Assembly: GCA_020524525.2 (NCBI GenBank)
Contig: CP129018.1
Location: 2,236,115-2,300,114, forward strand
DNA: 64,000 nucleotides
Source: Bacillus tianshenii
GTDB lineage: Bacteria > Bacillota > Bacilli > Bacillales > Bacillaceae_N
Reading direction: 5' to 3'
The notes under the pieces were generated by a model. That model worked only from the letters and a program-made list of their open reading frames with translations. It was not told the DNA's origin and ran no database searches. Shown piece by piece: positions 47,067 to 55,143 of the stretch. The position numbers and the translations under genes are program-made. Position 1 is the stretch's first letter; the number at the start of each line of letters is the position of its first letter.

Positions 47067-48128
47067 TTAGACAGATTCTACTTCGTTTGTTTTGCTAACG
47101 ATTGCAATAATCTCGTCTGCCACATCATTTGCAAGTGACAAGTGTGAAGTGAAACCTACGCACGAGCAGTTCATTTCACCAAGCACATAGCAATCATTAC
47201 CATCAGCATCTGTGTCAAGAATGAAGTCCGCAGTCCAAATTAGTGGAAGATCATAGCCTCCAAGCTTTGTAGTGATGGACTCTAAGCTGCCGATAAATAA
47301 ATCCATCAAGTCTTTCCAATCTTCAGGCTTGTCATAGCGATATTGCGCACCTGAGAATAATGTTGCTGAGAATGCGTCTGCACCTTCTGCAGGTTTCTTA
47401 TGCACGACATTCATCGGCTTATCATTAATCATAAAGATGCGAATTTCTCCTTCTTTAATACGTGGCATAAATGGCATATCAACAAGCATACCATTATCTC
47501 CAATAATGTACTGTTCACAGAAAGTCATGAATTCACCAAGTTCACGTTCTTCAACATGGTTATCCTTTGCTTCTGTACATTTAATCTTTGCATCTAATTT
47601 GACACTGCCGTTCTCATCAATTGCATCTTTATCCTGCAGCACAACACGCCAAATTCCTTCGCCAGTCGAGCCACGGTTTTGCTTCAGTACACGTTCACCA
47701 TTAGCAATTTGTTTCGGGAAATTCTCCTTGAATTCTTCAATACTATAATATGCAAACGTATCTGTTGGCACTAAATCTGTATCACGAAGTTTTACGAGTG
47801 CATCTTTCGCACCGTAATTCGTCATTGCATCAGGATGTGCCATACCGATTACGCCGTTATCTGCAAGCTTACGAAGCATTTCAAAATATGCTTTCTCACT
47901 TTTCAGATTACCAGGGTTAACCCGACTTACATATGCGTCAGCTGTTTTGAAAACGTGTTCAAAAATTTCATCCTTCTTCTCATCCGAGTAGAAGATAACC
48001 TCTGCATCCCAATCACGCTCTTTAAGCGCGTTCACCATTGGCATAGTATCAGGTCTGTAACCGTCCGGGCCCTTGTCTGTACCTTCACGGACTTCAAAGA
48101 AAACGACTTTCTTCTTCAAATCTTCCAC
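47067..48128 (-). CDS. Cj0069-family ATP-grasp-like protein
   Basis: 353 residues, soluble. N-terminal KKVVFFEVREGTDKGPDGYRPDTMPMVNALK, then RGSTGEGIWRVVL, an ATP-grasp-type glycine loop, then WTADFILDTDADGNDCYVLGEMNCSC, which resembles the metal-binding E-x-N end of ATP-grasp enzymes. I think this is the family often labelled Cj0069, but that rests on memory. Its substrate is unknown; ATP-grasp enzymes join a carboxylate to an amine or thiol. GTG 48128 abuts its GGGAG; TTG 48119 is the alternative. Stand-alone, with a 20-bp dyad in its promoter region. Confidence 0.7.
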   Translation of the reverse strand: MEDLKKKVVFFEVREGTDKGPDGYRPDTMPMVNALKERDWDAEVIFYSDEKKDEIFEHVFKTADAYVSRVNPGNLKSEKAYFEMLRKLADNGVIGMAHPDAMTNYGAKDALVKLRDTDLVPTDTFAYYSIEEFKENFPKQIANGERVLKQNRGSTGEGIWRVVLQDKDAIDENGSVKLDAKIKCTEAKDNHVEERELGEFMTFCEQYIIGDNGMLVDMPFMPRIKEGEIRIFMINDKPMNVVHKKPAEGADAFSATLFSGAQYRYDKPEDWKDLMDLFIGSLESITTKLGGYDLPLIWTADFILDTDADGNDCYVLGEMNCSCVGFTSHLSLANDVADEIIAIVSKTNEVESV

Positions 48129-48136
48129 ACTCCCTA

Positions 48137-48171
48137 ATTATATATTTGATATTTGTTCAAGTATGAACAAA
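48137..48171 (-). promoter_or_regulatory. Promoter region with 8-bp inverted repeat upstream of the ATP-grasp-like gene
   Basis: TTTGTTCA - AGTA - TGAACAAA (48152-48171) overlaps the expected -35 region of a TATAAT (minus strand 48142-48137). This looks like a dimeric regulator site; I cannot match it to a known regulator. Confidence 0.55.
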
Positions 48172-48396
48172 TTAATCAACAAAACTATAACAATATTTAA
48201 AATATTTAACTTATAAATACATCTTACAACACAATTGTTAAGTTAATCTATAATAATTATGACAAAATTATGGATTTTATGTAATTGTTTTGTAAATATG
48301 TGAATTATAATAACTATCTATATTGTTAAAATAATCACAAATAGGTAATTATAACTATATAATCAATTCGTTAATATAAAACGTAATAATTCTTGT
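48172..48396. other. Very AT-rich intergenic region
   Basis: About 225 nt of mostly A and T between the divergent ATP-grasp-like and zinc-binding-lipoprotein genes. No gene or RNA structure seen. Such tracts often bind nucleoid proteins or act as promoter UP elements. Confidence 0.5.
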
Positions 48397-48424
48397 TTGC
48401 AAATCAGAACAATTACGATATAAT
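48397..48424 (+). promoter_or_regulatory. Promoter of the zinc-binding lipoprotein gene with possible Zur half-site
   Basis: -35 TTGCAA (48397-48402), 16-nt spacer, -10 TATAAT (48419-48424). The spacer holds TCAGAACAATTACGA (48404-48418), whose right arm ATTACGA matches the Zur box exactly; the left arm matches only 4 of 7. Confidence 0.5.
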
Positions 48425-48482
48425 AAGCAAGGACTTCATTTTAAGATGGCATAACGAGATAATATAAGAGGAGGTTTTACAT

Positions 48483-49514
48483 ATGAAAAATTGGACATTT
48501 TCTATTTTTGTTCTTATTTTGCTACTAGGTTCTATTCTTAGCGGATGCAGCGGACAACAAACAGATGAAGCTGTGCAAGCTGATGATGAACAGGGAAAGG
48601 AAAAATTAACGATTTATACAACGTTATTCCCGCTCCAAGATTTCGCGCAAAAAATTGGCGGTGAGCACGTCGAAGTGGACTCACTTATTCCAGCAGGTGC
48701 AGATGCTCATACCTACGAGCCAACAACTAAAATGATGATGAAACTAGCTGAAGCAGACCTATTCATCTATAACGGTGCTGGCATGGAATCCTATGCAGAA
48801 TCAATGGCTGAATCCTTACAAGCTGAGAACGTCAAAATTTTAGAAGCTTCAAAAGAAATTGATTTAAAAGAACATGTTCACGCAGACGGGCATGAGGAAG
48901 ATGCTCACTCTGAAGACGAAGCACATACTGAAGATGAACACGGGCATGAGGAAGACACTCACTCTGAAGACGAACACGGACATGAACACGGTGATAAAGA
49001 TCCGCACGTATGGCTTGATCCAACGCTAGCTATTCAACTTGCAGAAAATATAAAAGAAGAATTAGTAAGCTTAAAGCCTGAAGAGGAAAAAGCATTTAAT
49101 CAAAACTTTGAACAATTAAAAACAGACCTTCAAGCACTTGATCATGATTTTCATGATGTAGTAGAGAGCGCAAAGAACCCAAAAATCCTTGTTTCTCATG
49201 CTGCTTATGGCTACTGGGAACAAGCATATGGTTTAGAGCAAATTAGTATTGCTGGTCTCTCACCATCAAATGAGCCATCACAAAAAGAGCTTGAAAAAAT
49301 TATTCATATTGCAGAAGAAAATCAAATTAAATACGTTATTTTCGAACAAAACGTTAAACCAAAAGTAGCAGATATTATTAAGAATGAGTTAAACGCAGAT
49401 ACTCTTCAACTTCATAACCTCTCTGTACGCACAGAAGAAGAGGTTAAAACCGATGAAGATTATTTCAGTCTTATGAAACAAAATATTGAAACATTAAAAA
49501 CAGCTCTTAACTAG
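48483..49514 (+). CDS. Zinc/metal ABC transporter substrate-binding lipoprotein (ZnuA/AdcA-like)
   Basis: 343 residues. Lipobox LSGC (Cys22), then the cluster A-I metal-binding fold: TLFPLQDFAQKIGG, LIPAGADAHTYEP (first His ligand), a histidine/acid-rich loop at about 131-169, HVWLDP, VSHAAYGYW, and the C-terminal NVKPKVADII. The His-rich loop is typical of zinc-binding members. No ATPase or permease is adjacent: the gene ends at its own terminator, so it must use a transporter encoded elsewhere. The loop contains an internal duplication. Confidence 0.92.
   Translation: MKNWTFSIFVLILLLGSILSGCSGQQTDEAVQADDEQGKEKLTIYTTLFPLQDFAQKIGGEHVEVDSLIPAGADAHTYEPTTKMMMKLAEADLFIYNGAGMESYAESMAESLQAENVKILEASKEIDLKEHVHADGHEEDAHSEDEAHTEDEHGHEEDTHSEDEHGHEHGDKDPHVWLDPTLAIQLAENIKEELVSLKPEEEKAFNQNFEQLKTDLQALDHDFHDVVESAKNPKILVSHAAYGYWEQAYGLEQISIAGLSPSNEPSQKELEKIIHIAEENQIKYVIFEQNVKPKVADIIKNELNADTLQLHNLSVRTEEEVKTDEDYFSLMKQNIETLKTALN
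48887..48974 (+). repeat. Two direct repeats of 34 nt in the His-rich loop
   Basis: Copies at 48887-48920 and 48941-48974 match at 32 of 34 positions, 54 nt apart in register (18 codons). They encode the HGHEED-x-HSEDE unit twice. Coding, in frame. Confidence 0.85.
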
Positions 49515-49520
49515 TTATAA

Positions 49521-49557
49521 AAGACCCAGCTGCCATTTCATACAGCAGCTGGGTCTT
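49521..49557 (+). terminator. Terminator of the zinc-binding lipoprotein gene
   Basis: 13-bp stem AAGACCCAGCTGC / GCAGCTGGGTCTT with an 11-nt loop; may also serve the convergent cytochrome gene. Confidence 0.88.
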
Positions 49558-49568
49558 GTTCTTTTCAT

Positions 49569-51545
49569 TTATTCAATTGAACGTACATATTCAGCAAGGG
49601 CTCTTACTTCTCCATCTGATAAATCTGGCTTTTCTTCATATTGATGTTTATTAATTGCGCCTTCAATTGTTTCTGCACTGCCATCATGTAAGTAAGGAGC
49701 CGTTGCCCATACGCCTCTGAGTGTCGGCGTGTCAAATTGATTTTTCTGACGTGGGTTTTTGAATTGTGCTCGTGCGTCACCGTCAGAATCTTTATCATTC
49801 GGATTAGTTGTCCCTATATCATGCAAATAATCCGTGTTATCAGTCGTTAAATTTCCGTCCCCGTCAACTGCTTTCACACTATCAGTAAAATTCGTTCCGC
49901 CATGACATTGCAAGCAGCTCGCTTTCCCTTCAAAAAGCTCTTGTCCTTTACGTGCTGTATCAGTCAATTCACCATTTTCATCTCGATATGGACTCTTCGG
50001 AGGTGGGAAAGAATCTGGCTGTTCCAGAAATGCAAGAATATCGTCATACATTTTCTGGACATCCTTAGGAATCGGCTTACTAGGGTCGAGTTCCATCATG
50101 CCGCCCATTTCCCCTTGAACCGTATGAATATAATCGGTAAAGTCATCACGGCTTCCATCCCAAAGAAATAAACCTGTTTCTGTTGTAACAACATTGCTTG
50201 GTATGTTGCGTGGTCCCTTTGGTGTAGTCAAGGTTAAACCGTTCATCTCACCATCAGCATGACAGGAAGCACAGCTCATCCAGTTGTTTCCTGTCAGGTC
50301 AATTGCAAACTCATCACTATTTCCGCTGTAGAACATCGTCTTGCCGCGACGTACTTGAGCTGAAAGAGGGTCCTTTTCAATTAGTGAAAGATTATCGCCA
50401 TCCATCTTCACCCTGGCGTATGAGCTATCTCCACCTGTATCAATTGTCGCTAAATCATGACTCATTGCATTGTGTACATAAGCTTTCTCACCATCAGGAG
50501 ACACGATAATTCCCCGTGGGTTATCCCCTTTAATTCGGCGAACGATTTGCATTGCATTTCCACCTCGAGATAAGTCAAAGACAACCAGGTCTTCACTGCC
50601 ACTCATCACCGCATACGCCTTATTTCCGTCAGGTGAGAAAGCGACATCATAAGGGTTTGAAACAATCATTGCTTCATTCTTTGAATCCTGTACATTTATT
50701 TCTTCAAACAGTTCTTTTCTTTCATCAACCAGCTCTTTCTCTTCCTTCAAATCCACCACAGAAATTGCCGGAAAAATCGTTTCTTCAAAATGGATCGGAG
50801 TATCTGTATTCGTTAATAAATGCGGTATCCATGCTTTCATACCATCAGGCGAAATCACGAATTGCTCTAATGCATTTGGAATCCCTTGACTTTTTTTCGG
50901 ATCATTTTTGTCTGGTGAAGCTGCCAATTTTATTTTCTTCGTCACCTCTAGATTTTCTGTAGCAATGACATTAATTTTTGCATCTAAATATTGTGGCACA
51001 TAGAGTTTGGAACCATCTGCATTAATTGCCACGGTACGCGGGCGTGCCCCTACCTTCACCGTTTTAACTTCTTTCTTTTTTTGAAGGTCATAGACCGACA
51101 GTGTGCCTGAACGATAATTCGCTGTGTAGAGTTTCTTTCCATCTTGTGAAGTAATCAGTCCATAAGGCTCAATTCCTGTTTCAAGCGAATCAACGACTTT
51201 TTCTTTTTCTAAGGAGACAATGTCAACTTTATTATCCATCATACAGGACACATACAATGTTTTCTCATCAGGGCTTAAGGCCAGCTGCTTCGGCTTCTTG
51301 CCAACGGGAATTTCAGCCAGCTTTTTCTTTGATTGTGCATCGACTATACTTACCGTATTTACGTCAATATTAGCTGTATAAATCTTTGTACCTTCATTGT
51401 TCATAAGAATATTATTACTGTTAACTGCTTTCTTTCGGATGACCTCTTCCTTTACCACTTCCGCCACTGGATTTTGACAGGCGGAAAGCGCCCCTAATAA
51501 AACTAGGAGCGCTCCTATGAAAATAAATAACTTTCTATATCCCAT
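49569..51545 (-). CDS. Lipoprotein fusing a YVTN-type beta-propeller to a di-heme MauG/CCP-like cytochrome c
   Basis: 658 residues. Lipobox LSAC (Cys23). Residues about 40-390 are beta-propeller repeats (LALSPDEKTLYVS; FVISPDGMKAWI; VAFSPDGNKAYAV; IIVSPDGEKAYVH). Residues about 395-658 are a di-heme domain with CASCH (425-429) and CLQCH (544-548), plus TPTLRGVWATAPYLHDGSAETIEGAI near 607, a MauG/cytochrome c peroxidase signature. Held outside the membrane, it could use heme iron to oxidise a partner or reduce peroxide. Cotranscribed with the lipoprotein upstream (15-nt gap) under Fur boxes. Confidence 0.88.
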   Translation of the reverse strand: MGYRKLFIFIGALLVLLGALSACQNPVAEVVKEEVIRKKAVNSNNILMNNEGTKIYTANIDVNTVSIVDAQSKKKLAEIPVGKKPKQLALSPDEKTLYVSCMMDNKVDIVSLEKEKVVDSLETGIEPYGLITSQDGKKLYTANYRSGTLSVYDLQKKKEVKTVKVGARPRTVAINADGSKLYVPQYLDAKINVIATENLEVTKKIKLAASPDKNDPKKSQGIPNALEQFVISPDGMKAWIPHLLTNTDTPIHFEETIFPAISVVDLKEEKELVDERKELFEEINVQDSKNEAMIVSNPYDVAFSPDGNKAYAVMSGSEDLVVFDLSRGGNAMQIVRRIKGDNPRGIIVSPDGEKAYVHNAMSHDLATIDTGGDSSYARVKMDGDNLSLIEKDPLSAQVRRGKTMFYSGNSDEFAIDLTGNNWMSCASCHADGEMNGLTLTTPKGPRNIPSNVVTTETGLFLWDGSRDDFTDYIHTVQGEMGGMMELDPSKPIPKDVQKMYDDILAFLEQPDSFPPPKSPYRDENGELTDTARKGQELFEGKASCLQCHGGTNFTDSVKAVDGDGNLTTDNTDYLHDIGTTNPNDKDSDGDARAQFKNPRQKNQFDTPTLRGVWATAPYLHDGSAETIEGAINKHQYEEKPDLSDGEVRALAEYVRSIE

Positions 51546-51560
51546 ACCTAATCCCGCCTT

Positions 51561-53642
51561 TTATTTTTTCACTTCTACCTCAACAAGTACTGGTGAGATA
51601 CCAAATTCGCCATGACCTGCTTGAATTTGCGGTACAGTATCCCCATCTGTATTACCACTGTTATCATCCTTCTTATAGAAATCGCCAGTATCCCAGAACT
51701 CACTAACCTGCATGCCTTCTTCTAGTGATGGACCATCAATAACTGTACGATAAAAGTCTGTATATCGTTCGATAATGACATCACGCTCAAGATTTTCTGG
51801 TGCTTCGCTGTCACTTCCTTGATTGCTTAAGTTTTGAATACCGATACGGAAGACAGCTGAAAGAGCTCCTGCTGTGTATGGTGTATAGGTCATGTTATCA
51901 CCATTTGTTTTATAGGCTTTCGCTTCTTCATCCCACATTTGTTTATCCATCGCTTGATAGATTGAACGTGCTGCGTCACGGTATTTGTCATCCTTTGTAG
52001 CCAAATAAGCAGCAGTAAGACCACGAATCGCTCCAAGTTGAGCGTCAAGTGTCGGCTCTGATTTGTCAGCTCCTTCGCCAATTGTATAGCTGTTTGCAAC
52101 AAGACCATTATCAAGCAGCATTTTGTCCATAATGAATGAAGCTTGCTTTGTAATCATTTCAATTGCTTTCTTACCTTCTTCAGTCTCAAGGCCTTTTGCT
52201 GCTTCCCCGCTTGCATAGCCTACAGGCAGACCATCAACAGAACGTTGGAAAAGACGGAGTGCTTCCATTGTATAACCAGCATCAAACATATTCACTGTTT
52301 TACCTTGCTCTTCTCCGTTATGTTGTTCTACAAACGCCCCTTCAGCTTCATTGTAATGCATCGCTTCAATATTTTTGAACAGCATGTAGAGAACATCGCG
52401 ATTTAATGTGTATGGGTCGTCTGATGCTACATCATTTGCTGGGTTGTCATCGATATTTTCTTTCGGTGCGCTCGGGTATGGATTGCCATCAAATAACGCA
52501 CGGAATGATGGTGCTACATTTTCATTTGCAGTACGCTGGTCAGTCATGCCATAAAATTCAGCTGAAGGCCAAAGCATAAGCCACTGGTCGCGCAGCATAC
52601 TACTTGCATCCGTTACTTCCAGGCTGTCTACGGTTGGAATCCCACTGTCGCCTTTCTCTTTCACACTAATTTCATGCGGCAAATAGAGAAGCTGTTCCTT
52701 AGGGTTATAAGCTACTCCTGACTTTCCTTGTTCAAGCTTTTTCGTGCTTGGGTTATAAAATAAATTGCCGTGAACGTATTTTAACTTATTCCAGATGCCT
52801 TCTGTTAAGATCATCCCTTGCATACCATCTGCACTACTTACACCAAGAGCAATGTTTTTGTCGTCATCATCTTTCGGTGTTTCGCCACCAAGCTCTTCAT
52901 CTCCATCAACCGTATGGAAGCCGCCCATAAAATCGCCAGCCCACATTGCTTGCTTTAAGAATGTTGAGCCATAGGCTGCTGGTACAAGTGTTTTGTCCAT
53001 CTTTTCACGATCCCAGCGTAAGCTCTTGAAATCTACTTGATAGACAGGAACATATGACCCATCCTCATTTGAAGCATATTCTTCTGTATTCACTTTCTCT
53101 ATGTAATGCGGGTCCCCGCCTGCAAATTCAATAAAGGTTGGGTACATGTTGCGGAAGATTTCTTCTTTCGGATATCCTACTGCATCAGCCATTTGGTAGA
53201 AGCGCTCACCAAGCATTTCGCCTGGGTCTTTTTGATTTTTCTCTGCTAATTGATTTAGCATTGGGGCATTTACCATATGTAAACCAAGTCCTGATTTTTC
53301 AATTACCTCATACATTGCTTCCTCTGAATATTCATAGGATTCAACACCCGCTGTGTAATCAAATTCAGAAGGTTGATTGACTTCTTTCGGATCTAATACA
53401 TCTAAGTTCAAACCAAGTCCTTCAACAAGCGGTTCACCTGATAGTTCAAATTCAGTATAGGCAAACATATTACCTGCTGTATCAAAGTGATAATCTTTAA
53501 CAGGAACACTGACAGCACTTTTCTCTGCTTCTTCTTCTGCAGGCGCACTTTCATTTGTTGATTCTTTCGGTGTACAACCTGCTAACATAAGTGCAGACAC
53601 GATTCCAAGCGAAGTGAGTGCCTTCCACGGTAACTTCTTCAT
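51561..53642 (-). CDS. Large lipoprotein of unknown function, partner of the di-heme protein
   Basis: 693 residues. Signal peptide and lipobox LAGC (Cys23). No family recognised. The C-terminal half contains helical repeats (NSYTIGEGADKSEPTLDAQLG, then AIRGLTAAYLATKDDKYRDAA) suggestive of an alpha/alpha-toroid as in sugar-active enzymes, but without catalytic residues I can name. Several acidic patches (KDDDDKN near 255-261). First gene of a two-gene operon with two Fur boxes, so presumably induced by iron starvation. It may be a substrate or docking partner of the downstream di-heme protein; that is inference from the operon. Confidence 0.8.
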   Translation of the reverse strand: MKKLPWKALTSLGIVSALMLAGCTPKESTNESAPAEEEAEKSAVSVPVKDYHFDTAGNMFAYTEFELSGEPLVEGLGLNLDVLDPKEVNQPSEFDYTAGVESYEYSEEAMYEVIEKSGLGLHMVNAPMLNQLAEKNQKDPGEMLGERFYQMADAVGYPKEEIFRNMYPTFIEFAGGDPHYIEKVNTEEYASNEDGSYVPVYQVDFKSLRWDREKMDKTLVPAAYGSTFLKQAMWAGDFMGGFHTVDGDEELGGETPKDDDDKNIALGVSSADGMQGMILTEGIWNKLKYVHGNLFYNPSTKKLEQGKSGVAYNPKEQLLYLPHEISVKEKGDSGIPTVDSLEVTDASSMLRDQWLMLWPSAEFYGMTDQRTANENVAPSFRALFDGNPYPSAPKENIDDNPANDVASDDPYTLNRDVLYMLFKNIEAMHYNEAEGAFVEQHNGEEQGKTVNMFDAGYTMEALRLFQRSVDGLPVGYASGEAAKGLETEEGKKAIEMITKQASFIMDKMLLDNGLVANSYTIGEGADKSEPTLDAQLGAIRGLTAAYLATKDDKYRDAARSIYQAMDKQMWDEEAKAYKTNGDNMTYTPYTAGALSAVFRIGIQNLSNQGSDSEAPENLERDVIIERYTDFYRTVIDGPSLEEGMQVSEFWDTGDFYKKDDNSGNTDGDTVPQIQAGHGEFGISPVLVEVEVKK

Positions 53643-53673
53643 TTATCTTCTTCCCCCTATATTCTCATAAAAA

Positions 53674-53726
53674 TGATAATCATTATCAACATTTCGTATT
53701 ATACATGAAGTGAGAATAAATCTCAA
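53674..53726 (-). promoter_or_regulatory. Fur-controlled promoter of the lipoprotein/di-heme operon
   Basis: Minus strand -35 TTGAGA (53726-53721), 17-nt spacer, -10 TATAAT (53703-53698). A perfect 7-1-7 Fur box TGATAATCATTATCA lies at 53674-53688 just past the start point, and a second Fur-like dyad TGAGAATAAATCTCA (53711-53725) covers the -35. Confidence 0.92.
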
Positions 53727-53732
53727 TATCAT

Positions 53733-54497
53733 TTACATGTAAAACACTGGTCTCTCCTCAGCTTGTGGTGCAGCTTGGCAATCCTCCTGCACAGGACAAT
53801 ATGTACAATGCTCTCCCTGCATCCCCGGCTTATAGCTATGAAAATTTGCAAACGCACCCTTTATCATTTTAATGTCTTCAAGAGCTTTATCATAATCACA
53901 CGCCTGTGGGTAAAAAGTATAGGAATTACCATTAAGTAATGAGTCAACTTCAATACATTCAGGTAAACGGTTAAAGGCATTTTGCGAAAACACAATAACC
54001 ATTTGCTTAAACAGCTGAACGAAACCAACATTTTCATCAACTAAAAACTTTCTTACTCGAAAACTATTCTCTGACCATTCAGCTACTTCAAAGTGTAGAG
54101 CTAAATGAGCATCAAGTTCGTTTAAATAAACATGGTGTTTCTCTTGAAGCATTAATGGTTGCTCAGCCGAAGAGTGTTTTCCTAATGATTGCAGCAAATG
54201 ATCACTCACAACCGCGAGAATTTCATAATAATGAGCTTTTGAATGGAAAAGTGATACTTCTATCTTATCCCAATTCCGATCAATCAGCTTCAATACCGTA
54301 AGTGATGTCCGTTGGTTCACAGGGGTTTCATAATAATGCTTCACAACTTGATTAACTGCAGCTTGAACGACTTGTTTCCAATTCAATGATGATTTTCTTT
54401 TAGCAAATTCGTTATGATAAAATTCGCATGGACAGCGCATAAATGATTGAATGGCTCTGTCTGACATTGTCTTTACTTGAATAAGATGCTCCTTCAC
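53733..54497 (-). CDS. RecB-family PD-(D/E)XK-like protein with iron-sulfur cysteines
   Basis: 254 residues from GTG 54497, chosen because AAAGAGAG is 8 nt upstream and because longer starts overlap the preceding gene. N-terminal SDRAIQSFMRCPCEFYHNEF and C-terminal HCTYCPVQEDC match the cysteine layout of AddB/Cas4-type nucleases, which bind a 4Fe-4S cluster. The central nuclease site looks degenerate: ELDAHLALHFEV is followed by FLVDEN rather than the usual D-x-K. Likely a DNA-binding or structural relative rather than an active nuclease. Downstream of the DUF2325 gene in a Fur-boxed unit. Confidence 0.68.
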   Translation of the reverse strand: MKEHLIQVKTMSDRAIQSFMRCPCEFYHNEFAKRKSSLNWKQVVQAAVNQVVKHYYETPVNQRTSLTVLKLIDRNWDKIEVSLFHSKAHYYEILAVVSDHLLQSLGKHSSAEQPLMLQEKHHVYLNELDAHLALHFEVAEWSENSFRVRKFLVDENVGFVQLFKQMVIVFSQNAFNRLPECIEVDSLLNGNSYTFYPQACDYDKALEDIKMIKGAFANFHSYKPGMQGEHCTYCPVQEDCQAAPQAEERPVFYM

Positions 54498-54514
54498 TTT
54501 ATTCACTCTCTTTC

Positions 54515-54796
54515 TTATGAAATCTTTTCTAAGGTCTTCGCAATTGCACACCAAGAGCGTCGTGCAAAAACAGTTGGAATATTTCGTTTTTTCGCCTTGC
54601 TTTTTATGACGTTTGCTAGGTTGTGGTTAATGAAATCTGTTAACACGAGAATAATATCCACTTGCTCTGGAATCTCCCGGTGTACTGCTTTTACTTTTCT
54701 GCCATTTATATGTGTAATTTTACCGAAGCCATAATCCTTTAAGTTCGTTTCAATGTTCCCTAATCGATCAGCACCTATGATGAGAATATTTTGCAT
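54515..54796 (-). CDS. DUF2325 domain protein
   Basis: 93 residues from ATG 54796, with GGAG 8 nt upstream. Complete DUF2325: ILIIGADRLGNIETNLKDYG, HINGRKVKAVHREIPEQVDIILVLTDFINHNLA, and FARRSWCAIAKTLEK, here read as a small Rossmann-like domain. Function unknown. A Fur box lies inside its promoter, so it should be iron-regulated together with the RecB-like gene that follows after 17 nt. Confidence 0.82.
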   Translation of the reverse strand: MQNILIIGADRLGNIETNLKDYGFGKITHINGRKVKAVHREIPEQVDIILVLTDFINHNLANVIKSKAKKRNIPTVFARRSWCAIAKTLEKIS

Positions 54797-54826
54797 TTTC
54801 ACCACTCCGTTTTATCATTTGTTTTC

Positions 54827-54856
54827 ATTCTAATTGAGAATGATTATCTATGTCAA
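54827..54856 (-). promoter_or_regulatory. Fur-controlled promoter of the DUF2325 operon
   Basis: Minus strand -35 TTGACA (54856-54851), 18-nt spacer, -10 TAGAAT (54832-54827). The spacer holds TGAGAATGATTATCT (54835-54849), a 7-1-7 Fur box with two mismatches. Confidence 0.85.
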
Positions 54857-54952
54857 CATAATTGAGAAATATTTTCACTAGAATATTTAAAAAAATGCTT
54901 CACAAACTAAGTGCCGTAAGTCCATATTTACTTAAATTAGGAGGAATAACTG

Positions 54953-55108
54953 ATGGCACAAGATGTTCTATGTGAAGTAAGAAACTGTTCATACTGGGGT
55001 AACGGTAACAAATGTACAGCAGCGGAAATTTACGTTGTTAGTCATGCAGGAAATCAAGCTGAAACACAGCATGAAACAGACTGCAAAACATTCCAAGCAA
55101 AGCATTAA
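54953..55108 (+). CDS. DUF1540 domain small Cys-rich protein
   Basis: 51 residues. Pattern LCEVRNCSYWGNGNKCTAAEI, then TDCKTF: the four-cysteine DUF1540 arrangement (Cys7, Cys12, Cys21, Cys44), presumably a small metal-binding fold. Well-formed GGAGGAATAACTG site before ATG 54953. DUF1540 peptides are common in spore formers and of unknown function. It is divergent from the DUF2325 gene, on the other side of its Fur box. Confidence 0.85.
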   Translation: MAQDVLCEVRNCSYWGNGNKCTAAEIYVVSHAGNQAETQHETDCKTFQAKH

Positions 55109-55112
55109 TACA

Positions 55113-55143
55113 AAAAATCCGCTCATTTGATGGGCGGATTTCT
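55113..55143. terminator. Terminator between the DUF1540 and FhuF-like genes
   Basis: 8-bp stem AAATCCGC / GCGGATTT (55115-55122, 55134-55141), A/T flanks; between convergent genes. Confidence 0.75.

Noticed and set aside
48129-48482. Riboswitch or small gene in the AT-rich gap
   Set aside because: No open frame or stable stem beyond the one dyad; sequence is mostly A/T.
48887-48974. CRISPR-like direct repeats
   Set aside because: Two in-frame copies inside a His-rich coding loop of a lipoprotein, spacing equals 18 codons; not a CRISPR array.
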